A stretch of DNA of 56,112 nt from Aeromonas lacus (lineage in GTDB: Bacteria > Pseudomonadota > Gammaproteobacteria > Enterobacterales > Aeromonadaceae), in the NCBI RefSeq assembly GCF_000764665.1, contig NZ_JRGM01000022.1, positions 1 through 56,112 of the forward strand, given 5' to 3'. Positions 1 to 8,137 of the stretch are shown here, piece after piece. Numbering within the stretch: position 1 is the stretch's first letter; every line of letters starts with the position of its first letter. Position numbers and translations under genes: made by a program. The notes beneath the pieces are model-generated. The model did not search any database and was not told the origin of the DNA. It saw only the letters and a program-made list of their open reading frames with translations.

Positions 1-199
1 GCTAATAATGATGTGACATACGTATCAATTATGAATTGTAAACAATAAACGATGCGGTATCAAAAGCTGTAGAACTAAGCCGAACCATCACAGTGAAAAC
101 TTATCTTTGGACACTTGATTCTGCGCATGGGCGCATGAACGTAGTTGGTGTAGGGTGAATGGCAGTATCCTGCAGTACCCTTTCTGGAAGGAGGATGGC

Positions 200-397
200 A
201 TGAACGAATTCGAACTGAAAGAGTATAAAGGCAGTCTGTGGCTGTATGAGAATGATCAACCAGCTGCCGATATGGATGATATGCGAGTGCTTGATTTTGG
301 TAGCTACTTTTGTATCGAGGGAGGACTATACAATGCGCATCTACCTGCTGATCCATGGAGACAAAGGTTCATTGATGCTGGAATTGACTTTGACTAG
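200..397 (+). CDS. Small hypothetical protein (65 aa)
   Basis: I do not recognise this protein. The frame is open from 155, but the ATG at 200 is preferred because an AAGGAGG sequence lies at 188-194, about six bases upstream. The 65-residue product is acidic, has several aromatic residues and ends in GIDFD. It has no signal peptide or membrane segment. The surrounding DNA (1-590) is richer in A+T than the flanking operons, which fits a transferred or decaying segment. Small acidic proteins like this are sometimes immunity proteins left over from toxin loci, but nothing here shows that. Confidence 0.5.
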   Translation: MNEFELKEYKGSLWLYENDQPAADMDDMRVLDFGSYFCIEGGLYNAHLPADPWRQRFIDAGIDFD

Positions 398-592
398 ACA
401 TCCCTTGTAGGGATAGTTAAATCTGATATGCAGATACTGTTGAGCACAACCCTTCTGAGGCAGAAGAACGTGATCGTTTGGTGCAAGAGTAACACCACTA
501 GTTACATCATAGTCAGACAATTATTTACAATTTTCTTTAATATCATATAAATGCAAGCTTAGTTCAGCCTCCCCCAGCCAAACGTTTGGAAA
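398..592. other. Intergenic stretch with a possible coding relic
   Basis: No complete gene is visible. Codons 427-492 on the plus strand read as 21 residues ending in EAEERDRLVQE and a TAA stop, directly after an in-frame TGA. Composition and codon use look like the tail of a real protein, so this may be the remnant of a deleted gene. There is no start codon or ribosome binding site. The ATCCC/GGGAT hairpin near 400-415 has no T-tract. Confidence 0.2.
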
Positions 593-622
593 GGGCCACC
601 TCGCAAGAGGTGGCCCTTTTTA
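593..622 (+). terminator. Rho-independent terminator
   Basis: Perfect 10-bp stem (GGGCCACCTC with GAGGTGGCCC) around a GCAA loop, followed by TTTTTATTT on the plus strand. It would end plus-strand transcription from the small gene at the left edge. The minus-strand side has only a short T-run, so termination of the epimerase operon here would be weaker. Confidence 0.85.
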
Positions 623-679
623 TTTCTCCGTTTTCGGCAAACACCCAACCTGAACAATCTCCCGCTTATCCCGCTATGG

Positions 680-1549
680 CTAACAAAATATTGTCGGTTC
701 AGACATCAGGGTAATGGTCATGGCGATGCTCATGATGTCGCCACGCTGCAGCAGCCGCAAACCGGGGTGGCCGGCCATGTGATGGGCATTGGCGGCGTGG
801 CTCTGAGGCTCGAGGCAAACAAAACCGCTCGCTTCATCCGGCTGATAGAGCATCAGGAAGGGGGCGTCGCTGGCCACCTTCAACCGCTGCCGACGGGCTG
901 GGTGCTCCAGCTCAGCCGTACCATGCCAGCCACCATAACAATGGTTGAGCCACCCTTGCGGGCACTGCCACTGGCGAAAATCGAGCTTGGGCGCCAGCCG
1001 GCTCGCCCAGTCGGTCGGCAGATGCTCCGTCCCCTCCTGCCAGACACCGCTCGCCAGAAAGCGAATCTTGGTCTGCTCGTCGCGCCAGAAGAAGGGATGA
1101 AAACCGGCGCCGTAGAGACAGGGCGCTTCCCCCAGATGCGTCAGACTGATGCGTGCCACTAGGCTCACACCCTGCAGCCGATAGTCAATCTCGGCCAGAT
1201 AGTGAAAAGGGCCACACTGGCTAGCAAGTTGCAGCGTCACCGAACTGGCTGAGCCCGCCACCCTCTGCCATGGCAGCAACCAGCCATCTCCGTGCAGGAA
1301 GAAATCGGGATCGACGGGGCTTTCTGGCAAACGATGCTCCTCCCCCCACAACTCAAAACGGTTTCCTGCCACCCGGTTGGCCAGCGGCACCATGGGAAAC
1401 AGCGCGCTCTGCCCGGGATACCACGGCACATCAGGGTCAGTGTCTCGCAGCAGCGGGCGCCCTTTATCATCCTCCAGCCCCAGCAGACAGGCCCCTTGTG
1501 CAGAAACCCGCATCCGAAGATGCGGGTTGCTCAATGTGTATACCGTCAT
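680..1549 (-). CDS. Aldose 1-epimerase family protein
   Basis: A 289-residue protein of the galactose mutarotase-like superfamily, which interconverts alpha and beta anomers of aldoses or aldose phosphates. Family landmarks are visible: an HGDGW segment near residue 85, GFHPFFW near residue 150 (candidate catalytic histidine) and CLEPQS near residue 247 (candidate catalytic glutamate). There is no signal peptide, so it is cytoplasmic. Its ATG overlaps the stop codon of the upstream transporter gene (ATGA), which implies translational coupling. As the last gene of the operon it probably prepares the imported sugar for catabolism. The sugar cannot be told from sequence. Confidence 0.85.
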   Translation of the reverse strand: MTVYTLSNPHLRMRVSAQGACLLGLEDDKGRPLLRDTDPDVPWYPGQSALFPMVPLANRVAGNRFELWGEEHRLPESPVDPDFFLHGDGWLLPWQRVAGSASSVTLQLASQCGPFHYLAEIDYRLQGVSLVARISLTHLGEAPCLYGAGFHPFFWRDEQTKIRFLASGVWQEGTEHLPTDWASRLAPKLDFRQWQCPQGWLNHCYGGWHGTAELEHPARRQRLKVASDAPFLMLYQPDEASGFVCLEPQSHAANAHHMAGHPGLRLLQRGDIMSIAMTITLMSEPTIFC

Positions 1550-3000
1550 GCCGAGGCGCTCGCCTTGGTCGGCGTCAGCTCCACCTTGCCTTGGGCCAGC
1601 TGAGCCTCCAGTGCCTCCAGCGTCACCCCCTTGGTCTCGGGCACCTTGCGATAGATGAAGATGAGACCAGCGAAACAGATGAGGCCATAGAGCAGGAAGC
1701 TGCCTGCAGCACCCAACCCGGCATTAAGCAGCGGGAAGGTGTAGGTCAGCACGAAACAGGCGATCCAGAGTGCCAGCGTACCGGCCGACATCGCCAGCCC
1801 CCGCACCCGGTTGGGGAAGATCTCCGAGAGCAGCACCCAGGTGACCGGCGCCAGGGTCAGGGCATAGATGGCGATGGCCGCCAATACCAGCAGCAACACC
1901 GGCAGCCCCAGTACGCCTGTGGCATAGGCCGCAGCCATCATGCCGTAGATGATGGTGAGACCGGCCGAGCCAATCAGCATCAGCTTGCGACGGCCAATCT
2001 TGTCCACCATGGGCAGCGCGATCAGGGTAAACAGCAGGTTGATAAGACCGGTGGCGACGATGGATTTGAGGGTGCTGTTGATGTCAAACCCGGCGGAGGC
2101 AAAGATCTCCTGCGCATAGTTGAAGATGACGTTGATGCCGCACCACTGCTGGAAGACTGCCAGCACAATCCCGATGATGAGGATCGGCCGCACCGAAGGT
2201 TTGCCCAGCTCCGCCAGCGACACCTTGTGTGCCGACTCCCCCACCAGAGTTTGACGAATATCGGCCAGGGTCTGCTTGGCATAGGCATCACCGCCAATCT
2301 TGCCGAGCATGCGGGAGGCTTTCTCATACTGACCATCTTTGGCCAACCAGCGCGGCGACTCCGGCACGAAGAACATCAACACCAGAAACGCCAGCGCAGG
2401 TACCAGTTCGGCACCGAACATCCAGCGCCAGCCGGACTGACCATTCCAGGTCGCCAGAATATCGGCCTGAGTCGCATTGCTTGCCACCGGATCGGCGATC
2501 ATCAGATTCACCAGCTGAGCAGCCAGCACGCCGATGACAATGGTGAGCTGGTTGATGGCCACGAACTTGCCGCGCTTGTCGGCCGGGCTGATCTCGGCGA
2601 TGTACATGGGCGAGAGCGCAGAAGCCAGACCGATGCCGATCCCACCGATGATGCGATAGACCACAAACAGATCGAAGTTGCTGGCTGCAGCCGTGCCCCA
2701 CGCCGAGATGGTGAAGAGGATGGCGGCCAGGATCAGCGGCTTTTTGCGACCGAAGCGGTCGGAAGACCAGCCGGAGATGGCGGCCCCCAGCACGCAGCCC
2801 ACCAGCGCCGAGCTCATGGCCCAGCCGGACTGGGCCGGATCCGTGATGGCGAAATAGGCCTCATAGAAGGGCTTGGCCCCGCCAATCACGACCCAGTCAT
2901 AACCAAACAGCAGGCCACCGCAGGCGGCCACTAAGCAGATCATCCAGATGTAGCTCATATTGAGCCCATTCGTATCCAATTGATTTTTCGTGCGTTCCAT
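1546..3000 (-). CDS. MFS sugar porter (sugar:H+ symporter family)
   Basis: A 484-residue inner-membrane transporter of the major facilitator superfamily, sugar porter family. Signatures are the first helix ending in GGLLFGYD, RFGRKKP after helix 2, PESPRWL after helix 6 and PETKG after helix 12, consistent with twelve transmembrane helices. The ATG at 3000 has an AAGGAT element upstream. A later Met at residue 15 lacks one. It lies between the DUF5107 gene and the epimerase gene in one minus-strand operon, opposite a ROK regulator. It probably imports a monosaccharide with protons; the substrate is not determined. Confidence 0.88.
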   Translation of the reverse strand: MERTKNQLDTNGLNMSYIWMICLVAACGGLLFGYDWVVIGGAKPFYEAYFAITDPAQSGWAMSSALVGCVLGAAISGWSSDRFGRKKPLILAAILFTISAWGTAAASNFDLFVVYRIIGGIGIGLASALSPMYIAEISPADKRGKFVAINQLTIVIGVLAAQLVNLMIADPVASNATQADILATWNGQSGWRWMFGAELVPALAFLVLMFFVPESPRWLAKDGQYEKASRMLGKIGGDAYAKQTLADIRQTLVGESAHKVSLAELGKPSVRPILIIGIVLAVFQQWCGINVIFNYAQEIFASAGFDINSTLKSIVATGLINLLFTLIALPMVDKIGRRKLMLIGSAGLTIIYGMMAAAYATGVLGLPVLLLVLAAIAIYALTLAPVTWVLLSEIFPNRVRGLAMSAGTLALWIACFVLTYTFPLLNAGLGAAGSFLLYGLICFAGLIFIYRKVPETKGVTLEALEAQLAQGKVELTPTKASASA

Positions 3001-3038
3001 GTCTCATCCTTTCTATCTTGTCGATTGTAAGGTGCAGT

Positions 3039-3106
3039 GGCGCCCCTCACCGTGGCGGGGCGCCGGTTTTTGTTATGAGTGTTATGAGTGTTATGAGTGT
3101 TATGAG
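3039..3106. repeat. GC-rich hairpin and 4 x 9-bp tandem repeat between operon genes
   Basis: GGCGCCCC at 3039-3046 pairs with GGGGCGCC at 3057-3064. It is followed by four tandem copies of TGTTATGAG (3071-3106), the last copies overlapping the stop codon of the DUF5107 gene. On the minus strand, the direction of the operon, the hairpin lacks a T-tract. It is more likely a processing or mRNA-stability element than a terminator. The short repeat could vary by slippage. Confidence 0.6.
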
Positions 3107-6100
3107 TTGAGTGGCAGCTCGCGGCAGATCAGGGCAAAGAGGTGCCCCTTGTCGTGAGCCGGGTTAAGAGTGAGCAGCTCTCGCAAGCTCTGTTCACAAC
3201 CATCCCGCTGACCCAGCCCCAACAGGCCGAGCGCCCTGACCAGCAGACAGTGCTGGCGATGTTTGTGTTGCGGATCGTCATCCAGCACGATGAGGTCGGG
3301 CAGTGAGACGGCGAAGAAATCCGCCTCGACCAACTCGCCCATCGCCTGCTCGGCCCAGCCGACCATCCCCTCGAACAGACGCTGCGCCTCCGCAACCCGG
3401 CCAAGACGCGCCAGCGCCATGCCCTGATAGAAGAGGTAATCCACCGGCTGATCGTTGTAGTAGCGGCTGGCCCCCAGCGACCCCTGACCGAGACAGGCCT
3501 GTTGCAGGCACTGGGCCGCCAGACTCTGGTTGTCACAAGCCAGATGGCAGAGCGCCAACAGGTAGTGGATATCGTTGTCGGTTTGCCCCACCAGACGCCC
3601 CTCCCCCAGATTGAGGGGGTAGTGCAGCGCCTGTTGCAGCAACGGAATAGCCTGCTCATGGCGTCCCTGAGTCATCAACACCAGTGCCCGGCGCTGCTGA
3701 TTAATGAGGTACTGACCGGTCACCTTGCCCTCGCCCCCCTCCCAGGGGTGGAATTCGCGCAGCCGCAAGATCTCGGCCGCCGCATCCAGCTGGCCGGTGA
3801 TGTGATAGAGGCTGAGCAGTTCGGCGGTCAGGTCGTCACGCTTGAGGGCTATCTCACGATGCGCCTCCAGCAGCGCCAGCCGCTCTGCGGGGGCCATGAC
3901 GCAGCGCTTGTGCAGCTGATCCAGTTCAAAGAGCAGACGGGCGTCGTCCGGCTTGAGGGCAAAGGCCCGGCTCAGACACTGCTCGGCCGCAACCGGATCG
4001 CCGCTCTTGTTGAAGTGATAGATGCCAAGGTTGCGCCAGGCCGGGGCAAATCCGGGTGCCTGCTCGCACACCTGCTGCCACAGGGCGATGGCTTGCGGGT
4101 AGCTGCGCTTGCTGTAGTGAAAGCAGCCCAGCAGATAGCTGGCAAACCAGCTGTGGGGCAGTTGCGCCAGCATGGCCACCTCGCCAAGGGTATTGGGGAA
4201 GCGTACCTTGCGGCCAAAGGCCTGCTCGGCCCGTTGCAGCAGGGCATCTTGCGCCTCACCTTCCGGCAGTAGCGCAGCCTGGAACAGCAGCGGCAGGGTC
4301 TCTTCCACCGGCAGTGTTGAGAGCAGTTGCTGCGCCAGCTCGGGGCGTCCCAATGCCAGCAGATTGCTGGCCAGGAAACAGAGGTTCACCCCGCGCCCGT
4401 TGCACAGGGTGCGCAGCGCCTCGAGATCGCTCGGCTGCTCGCTTGCCAGCCAGCGCAGGAAGGCCAGCTGATAGTGGAGCGGATAACGGACTCGCTGCTC
4501 GTCGATATAGGCGATGGCTTCCTCCCGCTGGCCAGACTCCAGCAGCGCCAACCCTTTAAGGGCGATGGCGCCATAGTGGGTACCGTTGACCGCAAGACTC
4601 TTCTCGACAAAGGGCAGCGCCTGCAGCGGATCACGGCGCACCATGGCGATGCGGGCCAGCCCGAGGAAGCCACTGTCGCGGCAGTTACCGCTCCAGGTCG
4701 CCTTGTAGAAGTCATCGAAGGCGGCATCAAACTGGCCCAAACGCTCCTCAATGTGGCCGCGCAGCAAACTCGCCTTGCCACACTGGGGGTTTTTGTTGAG
4801 GCGATGGGCACGGACCAGCGCCTGATTGACGTAGGCCAGCGCCTGCTCATAGTTGGCGCGGTTGTACTCCAGGGTTGCCAGCGCCAGATTGCAGCGGTAG
4901 TCGCCACGGTCAAGTTCCAGCGCTCGCAGGTAGTAATCAAAGGGCGAGCGGCTGGCGTGCAGATACTGTTCAAGATGCTGGCCGATGAAGTAGAGCTCGT
5001 CGACCGAGTCAAGATTGACGGCAGGTTCCGGCGCCGTGGCCGGATCCGGCAGGGCTTCGCCCGCAGGCTGATGCTCCAGATAGCTGAGGATCGTCTGGCC
5101 CTGCTCATCCAGCAGGCGTACCTGCAAACGTCCCTCGCTGGTGATGGCCTGCGGCTCAAGCCAGGCCTGACCCGGTTGCAGATCCAGCGTCTGGGTGAAC
5201 AGCACGCCGCCTTCGTCACTCACTTCGAAGCGGGCGTGGCACAGCGGCGCGATTGCGTAGGCACCGCACAGCAAACCATCGTCGGTACGCTCCAGCTTGA
5301 TGGCGGCGCGGGTGTTGGCATTTTGCAGGGTACCGAGGGTGTTGTAGGGCAGGAAGTTCTGCACGAACACCTTCTCCTCCCCCGCATCCAGCCAAGTAAA
5401 ATCGGGCTGATTATCGGTGTAGACCCCGGTCATCAGCTCGATGTAGGGGCCGTTGTCGTCGGTCAGGTTGCGATCCCAGGCCAGACCGAAGTCACAGTTG
5501 CCCCAGCTCCACTGCTTTTTGCCCGGCGAAACGTGGTGATCCGCCACGTGCAACAGGCCGCCCTGCTCGTCATGACAGTAGGCGCCGACGAAGTCGTAGT
5601 CAGACTTGTCCGCCATATAGGAGGTGGGCACCGGAATGTTGCGGTAGCGGGAGATATCGACCCCGGCGGAGTAGTCCACCTTGTAGTAGGTGCCACGGGC
5701 GATGGGGAAGGCACTGACGTCGCGCTTGCCGTGGTCATAGACGGCGGTCACATCGGGGGGGAAGACACTCTGGTGGGCATCGCCCCCTTTCACTGCCGGG
5801 TTGGACCACCAGAGGAAGTGGCGCGGCGTGTCGTTGCCGTTGAACACCTTGCCGGTGATCTCGATAAGCGCCTTGTCGGGATAGAGGGTGAAGCCCGCCA
5901 TCACCTGCAGACCGCGCATCGGCTCCACCTCGCCCAGCCAGACGGTCTTGGCGCCGCCCTCGCGCTCCGCAATGGTGAAATCCACCGGCATAAAGGTGGT
6001 GGGCCTGTGGTGCTGCGGCCAGTTGAACTCGATGCCGCCGGAGATCCAGGGCCCCACCAGCCCCACCAGCGCCGGTTTGATCACCTCGTTGTAATAGACG

Positions 6101-6378
6101 AAATCCCGCTGCATCACCTTGTCGTAGGCACGGTGGATACGGCCGCCCAACTCCGGCAGCAGCATCACCTTGATGAAGTCGTTCTCCAGCCAGACCGCCT
6201 GATAGGACTTCATCTGCTTCTGACCGGTCAGGGTGTCGATCACCCCATAGGGATAGACGGCCCCCGAGGAGCCCTGATAGACCCGCTTCTCGAGAAACAT
6301 GGGGTTGGGATCTTCGGCGCCCACCTCGTAGGTCGGCAGTGAGATGGTCTCTACCCAGACCTTTACATCAGCTCTCAT
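3100..6378 (-). CDS. DUF5107 and tetratricopeptide repeat protein
   Basis: A large cytoplasmic protein of 1092 residues with no signal peptide. The first ~330 residues match DUF5107, a galactose-mutarotase-like beta-sandwich rich in Trp and Gly (for example GPWISGGIEFNWPQHHRP). The rest is helical and built of tetratricopeptide-like repeats (ALELDRGDYRCNLALATLEYNR; APGFAPAWRNLGIYHF). The frame opens at 6399, but the ATG at 6378 has GAGG upstream and gives the family-like N-terminus MRADVKVW. It is first in an operon with a sugar porter and an aldose epimerase. DUF5107-TPR proteins often sit in carbohydrate loci, but their biochemical role is not known to me. Confidence 0.8.
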   Translation of the reverse strand: MRADVKVWVETISLPTYEVGAEDPNPMFLEKRVYQGSSGAVYPYGVIDTLTGQKQMKSYQAVWLENDFIKVMLLPELGGRIHRAYDKVMQRDFVYYNEVIKPALVGLVGPWISGGIEFNWPQHHRPTTFMPVDFTIAEREGGAKTVWLGEVEPMRGLQVMAGFTLYPDKALIEITGKVFNGNDTPRHFLWWSNPAVKGGDAHQSVFPPDVTAVYDHGKRDVSAFPIARGTYYKVDYSAGVDISRYRNIPVPTSYMADKSDYDFVGAYCHDEQGGLLHVADHHVSPGKKQWSWGNCDFGLAWDRNLTDDNGPYIELMTGVYTDNQPDFTWLDAGEEKVFVQNFLPYNTLGTLQNANTRAAIKLERTDDGLLCGAYAIAPLCHARFEVSDEGGVLFTQTLDLQPGQAWLEPQAITSEGRLQVRLLDEQGQTILSYLEHQPAGEALPDPATAPEPAVNLDSVDELYFIGQHLEQYLHASRSPFDYYLRALELDRGDYRCNLALATLEYNRANYEQALAYVNQALVRAHRLNKNPQCGKASLLRGHIEERLGQFDAAFDDFYKATWSGNCRDSGFLGLARIAMVRRDPLQALPFVEKSLAVNGTHYGAIALKGLALLESGQREEAIAYIDEQRVRYPLHYQLAFLRWLASEQPSDLEALRTLCNGRGVNLCFLASNLLALGRPELAQQLLSTLPVEETLPLLFQAALLPEGEAQDALLQRAEQAFGRKVRFPNTLGEVAMLAQLPHSWFASYLLGCFHYSKRSYPQAIALWQQVCEQAPGFAPAWRNLGIYHFNKSGDPVAAEQCLSRAFALKPDDARLLFELDQLHKRCVMAPAERLALLEAHREIALKRDDLTAELLSLYHITGQLDAAAEILRLREFHPWEGGEGKVTGQYLINQQRRALVLMTQGRHEQAIPLLQQALHYPLNLGEGRLVGQTDNDIHYLLALCHLACDNQSLAAQCLQQACLGQGSLGASRYYNDQPVDYLFYQGMALARLGRVAEAQRLFEGMVGWAEQAMGELVEADFFAVSLPDLIVLDDDPQHKHRQHCLLVRALGLLGLGQRDGCEQSLRELLTLNPAHDKGHLFALICRELPLNS

Positions 6379-6497
6379 TAATCTCGCCTCACTCAACATT
6401 TGTTAGTAAAGTTTTCAGTGAGACCAGATTAGAATGGTTAAAGCTGCATTAATTGCCGAAAGATCACGCAATACAGTAAGCGGAGTTTAGTGAATAG
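6379..6497. promoter_or_regulatory. Divergent promoter region of the sugar operon and ROK regulator
   Basis: This 119-bp gap separates the DUF5107 operon (minus) from the ROK gene (plus) and must hold both promoters. It is A+T-rich compared with the genes, with TTAAAGCTGCATTAA near 6438-6452 as a possible imperfect operator. ROK repressors commonly bind such divergent regions. No exact operator can be assigned. Confidence 0.45.
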
Positions 6498-7706
6498 ATG
6501 AACATAGGGTTGAACAACCAGAAGGTGCGCCACCACAACAAGCAGGTGCTGCTGGCCCTGCTCTATCAGCTCAAGGAGGCGAGCAAGTCCACCCTGGCCC
6601 GCCACTGCGAACTCTCCATCCCGGCGGTCAGCAAGATCCTCGACGAACTGGTTGCCGATGGCGCCATCAGCCACAGTGAACAGAACCTCTCCCAGCGCGG
6701 CATCAATGGCGGCAGCTACCGCATTGCCAGCGGCCAGGGGGCCATCCTCTGCCTCAATATCAGCCCCACCCGTCTGGAGAGCATCCTGGTGGATAACCTG
6801 ATCACCCCGCAGGGTGAGTTCAGCGACCAGAAGATTGCCCCGCAAACCCCCGATGAGCTGCTGCGCCTGATTGAAGCGCACTACTACCAGCACAAACGCC
6901 GCCACAAGGGGCTGGCGATCCGGCTGGCCCTGTCGGTACACGGTCAGGTCAACCCGGCGACCGGGGTGTCGCAAACCATGCCGCAAGCCCCCTGGCACGC
7001 ACCGGTCGAGCTCAAGTACCTGTTGGAGGAGCGGCTGGGTTGCGAGGTGATGGTGGATAACGACTGCATCATGCTGGCACTGGCCCAGAAGTGGCAGGGC
7101 CGGGAAGGAAACGGGGATTTTTGCGTCATCAACGTCGATTACGGCATCGGATCGGCCTTTATCATCAACGACCAGATCTACCGGGGTGCCCTGTTTGGCA
7201 GCGGCCAGATAGGCCACACCATCATCAATCCGGACGGCAGCGCCTGTGCCTGCGGCCGCTATGGCTGCCTGGAGACGGTCGCCTCGCTGTTTGCCATCAA
7301 AAAACGGGCCCGGGTCTTTCTCAAGCAACAAGCCAGTGCCGACAACCCGGCGCAGGCGGGTGTGGAGCTGGATACCGCCCAACTGCTCGCGCTCTACCAT
7401 CAGGGTGATGCCATGATCCGCGCCCTGGTGGACGAAGGGGCCCGCGCCATTGGCCGGAGCCTCTACAACTTCCTCAATATCCTCAACATCAACCGCATCT
7501 GGCTCTATGGCCGCAGCTGCGACTTTGGTGAAACCTGGCTGCAAACTATCGTCAGCCAGACCGGCGCCAACCCGTTCGACTGCAGCGATGCGGTCAATGC
7601 CACCCACATCCGTTTCGGCCAGCTCAGCCGTGCCCAGCAAGTGATGGGGATTGGCTATCTCTACGTTGAGCGCGAGCTGGGGGCGAATCAGCCCGCCGCC
7701 AGATAG
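6498..7706 (+). CDS. ROK-family transcriptional regulator (NagC/XylR type)
   Basis: A 402-residue regulator. Residues ~10-65 form a winged helix-turn-helix (STLARHCELSIPAVSKILDEL). The rest is a ROK sugar-kinase fold. The ROK zinc site is intact: His240 in GQIGH and Cys250, Cys252, Cys257 in CACGRYGCLE. The nucleotide-binding DYGIG segment and DND residues are also present. ROK repressors of this class release DNA on binding a sugar or sugar phosphate. Its position opposite the DUF5107-porter-epimerase operon suggests it represses that operon. The Shine-Dalgarno upstream of this ATG is weak. Confidence 0.88.
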   Translation: MNIGLNNQKVRHHNKQVLLALLYQLKEASKSTLARHCELSIPAVSKILDELVADGAISHSEQNLSQRGINGGSYRIASGQGAILCLNISPTRLESILVDNLITPQGEFSDQKIAPQTPDELLRLIEAHYYQHKRRHKGLAIRLALSVHGQVNPATGVSQTMPQAPWHAPVELKYLLEERLGCEVMVDNDCIMLALAQKWQGREGNGDFCVINVDYGIGSAFIINDQIYRGALFGSGQIGHTIINPDGSACACGRYGCLETVASLFAIKKRARVFLKQQASADNPAQAGVELDTAQLLALYHQGDAMIRALVDEGARAIGRSLYNFLNILNINRIWLYGRSCDFGETWLQTIVSQTGANPFDCSDAVNATHIRFGQLSRAQQVMGIGYLYVERELGANQPAAR

Positions 7707-7742
7707 CGCTACGCCCGCGCAACAAATTGAGCGCACAAAACA

Positions 7743-7773
7743 GGAGTAGCCAGCACTGCTGGTCGGCTACTCC
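7743..7773. terminator. Inverted repeat after the ROK gene
   Basis: GGAGTAGCC (7743-7751) pairs with GGCTACTCC (7765-7773), with a further CAGC/GCTG inner stem. No T-tract follows on the plus strand, so this is a weak or factor-assisted terminator at best. Confidence 0.4.
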
Positions 7774-8137
7774 CAATGTCGCTTGACCAGCCCCCACAAA
7801 CCGAAACAAAAGTTGCACATTTTATGATGTACTTAATCATCCCATCACGGATAAACACCATTAAAAATACAGTTTAAAGCTGCTTAAATAGCTATAAATG
7901 TCAATACAACACCATGTTTTAAATCGATATAGGTAGCCAGAACCGGGTTATCGTTCCACAGAGCGCCATCACAAGTGAAATCGTTTTCTTTTTGGACAAA
8001 GAACCTGAGTAAAATCAAATAAAGTTGCATATCATCTTTGGTATGGTGAGGAGATACCAAGCGATCCTCTCTATCGCTTCCCTGCTGGCTCCGCCAGATG
8101 CAGCATTTTCTGCGCCTTAAAACCGAGTTATGACACC
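7774..8137. promoter_or_regulatory. AT-rich upstream region of the formate dehydrogenase fusion
   Basis: About 360 bp with no convincing gene, clearly richer in A+T than its neighbours. It presumably carries the promoter of the downstream redox gene. A 7-bp inverted repeat, TTGGTAT (8038-8044) and ATACCAA (8054-8060), lies about 80 bp before the start codon and may be an operator. I found no clear FNR (TTGAT-N4-ATCAA) or CRP (TGTGA-N6-TCACA) site. Confidence 0.4.

Noticed and set aside
1270..2934. Plus-strand 554-codon open frame opposite the MFS and epimerase genes
   Set aside because: It is the antisense shadow of two well-supported genes, with His/Gln/Arg-rich composition and no recognisable domain or ribosome binding site.
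4327..6342. Plus-strand 671-codon open frame inside the DUF5107 gene
   Set aside because: Long antisense open frames are expected in GC-rich coding DNA; the translation is a low-information mix and the opposite strand encodes a clear domain protein.
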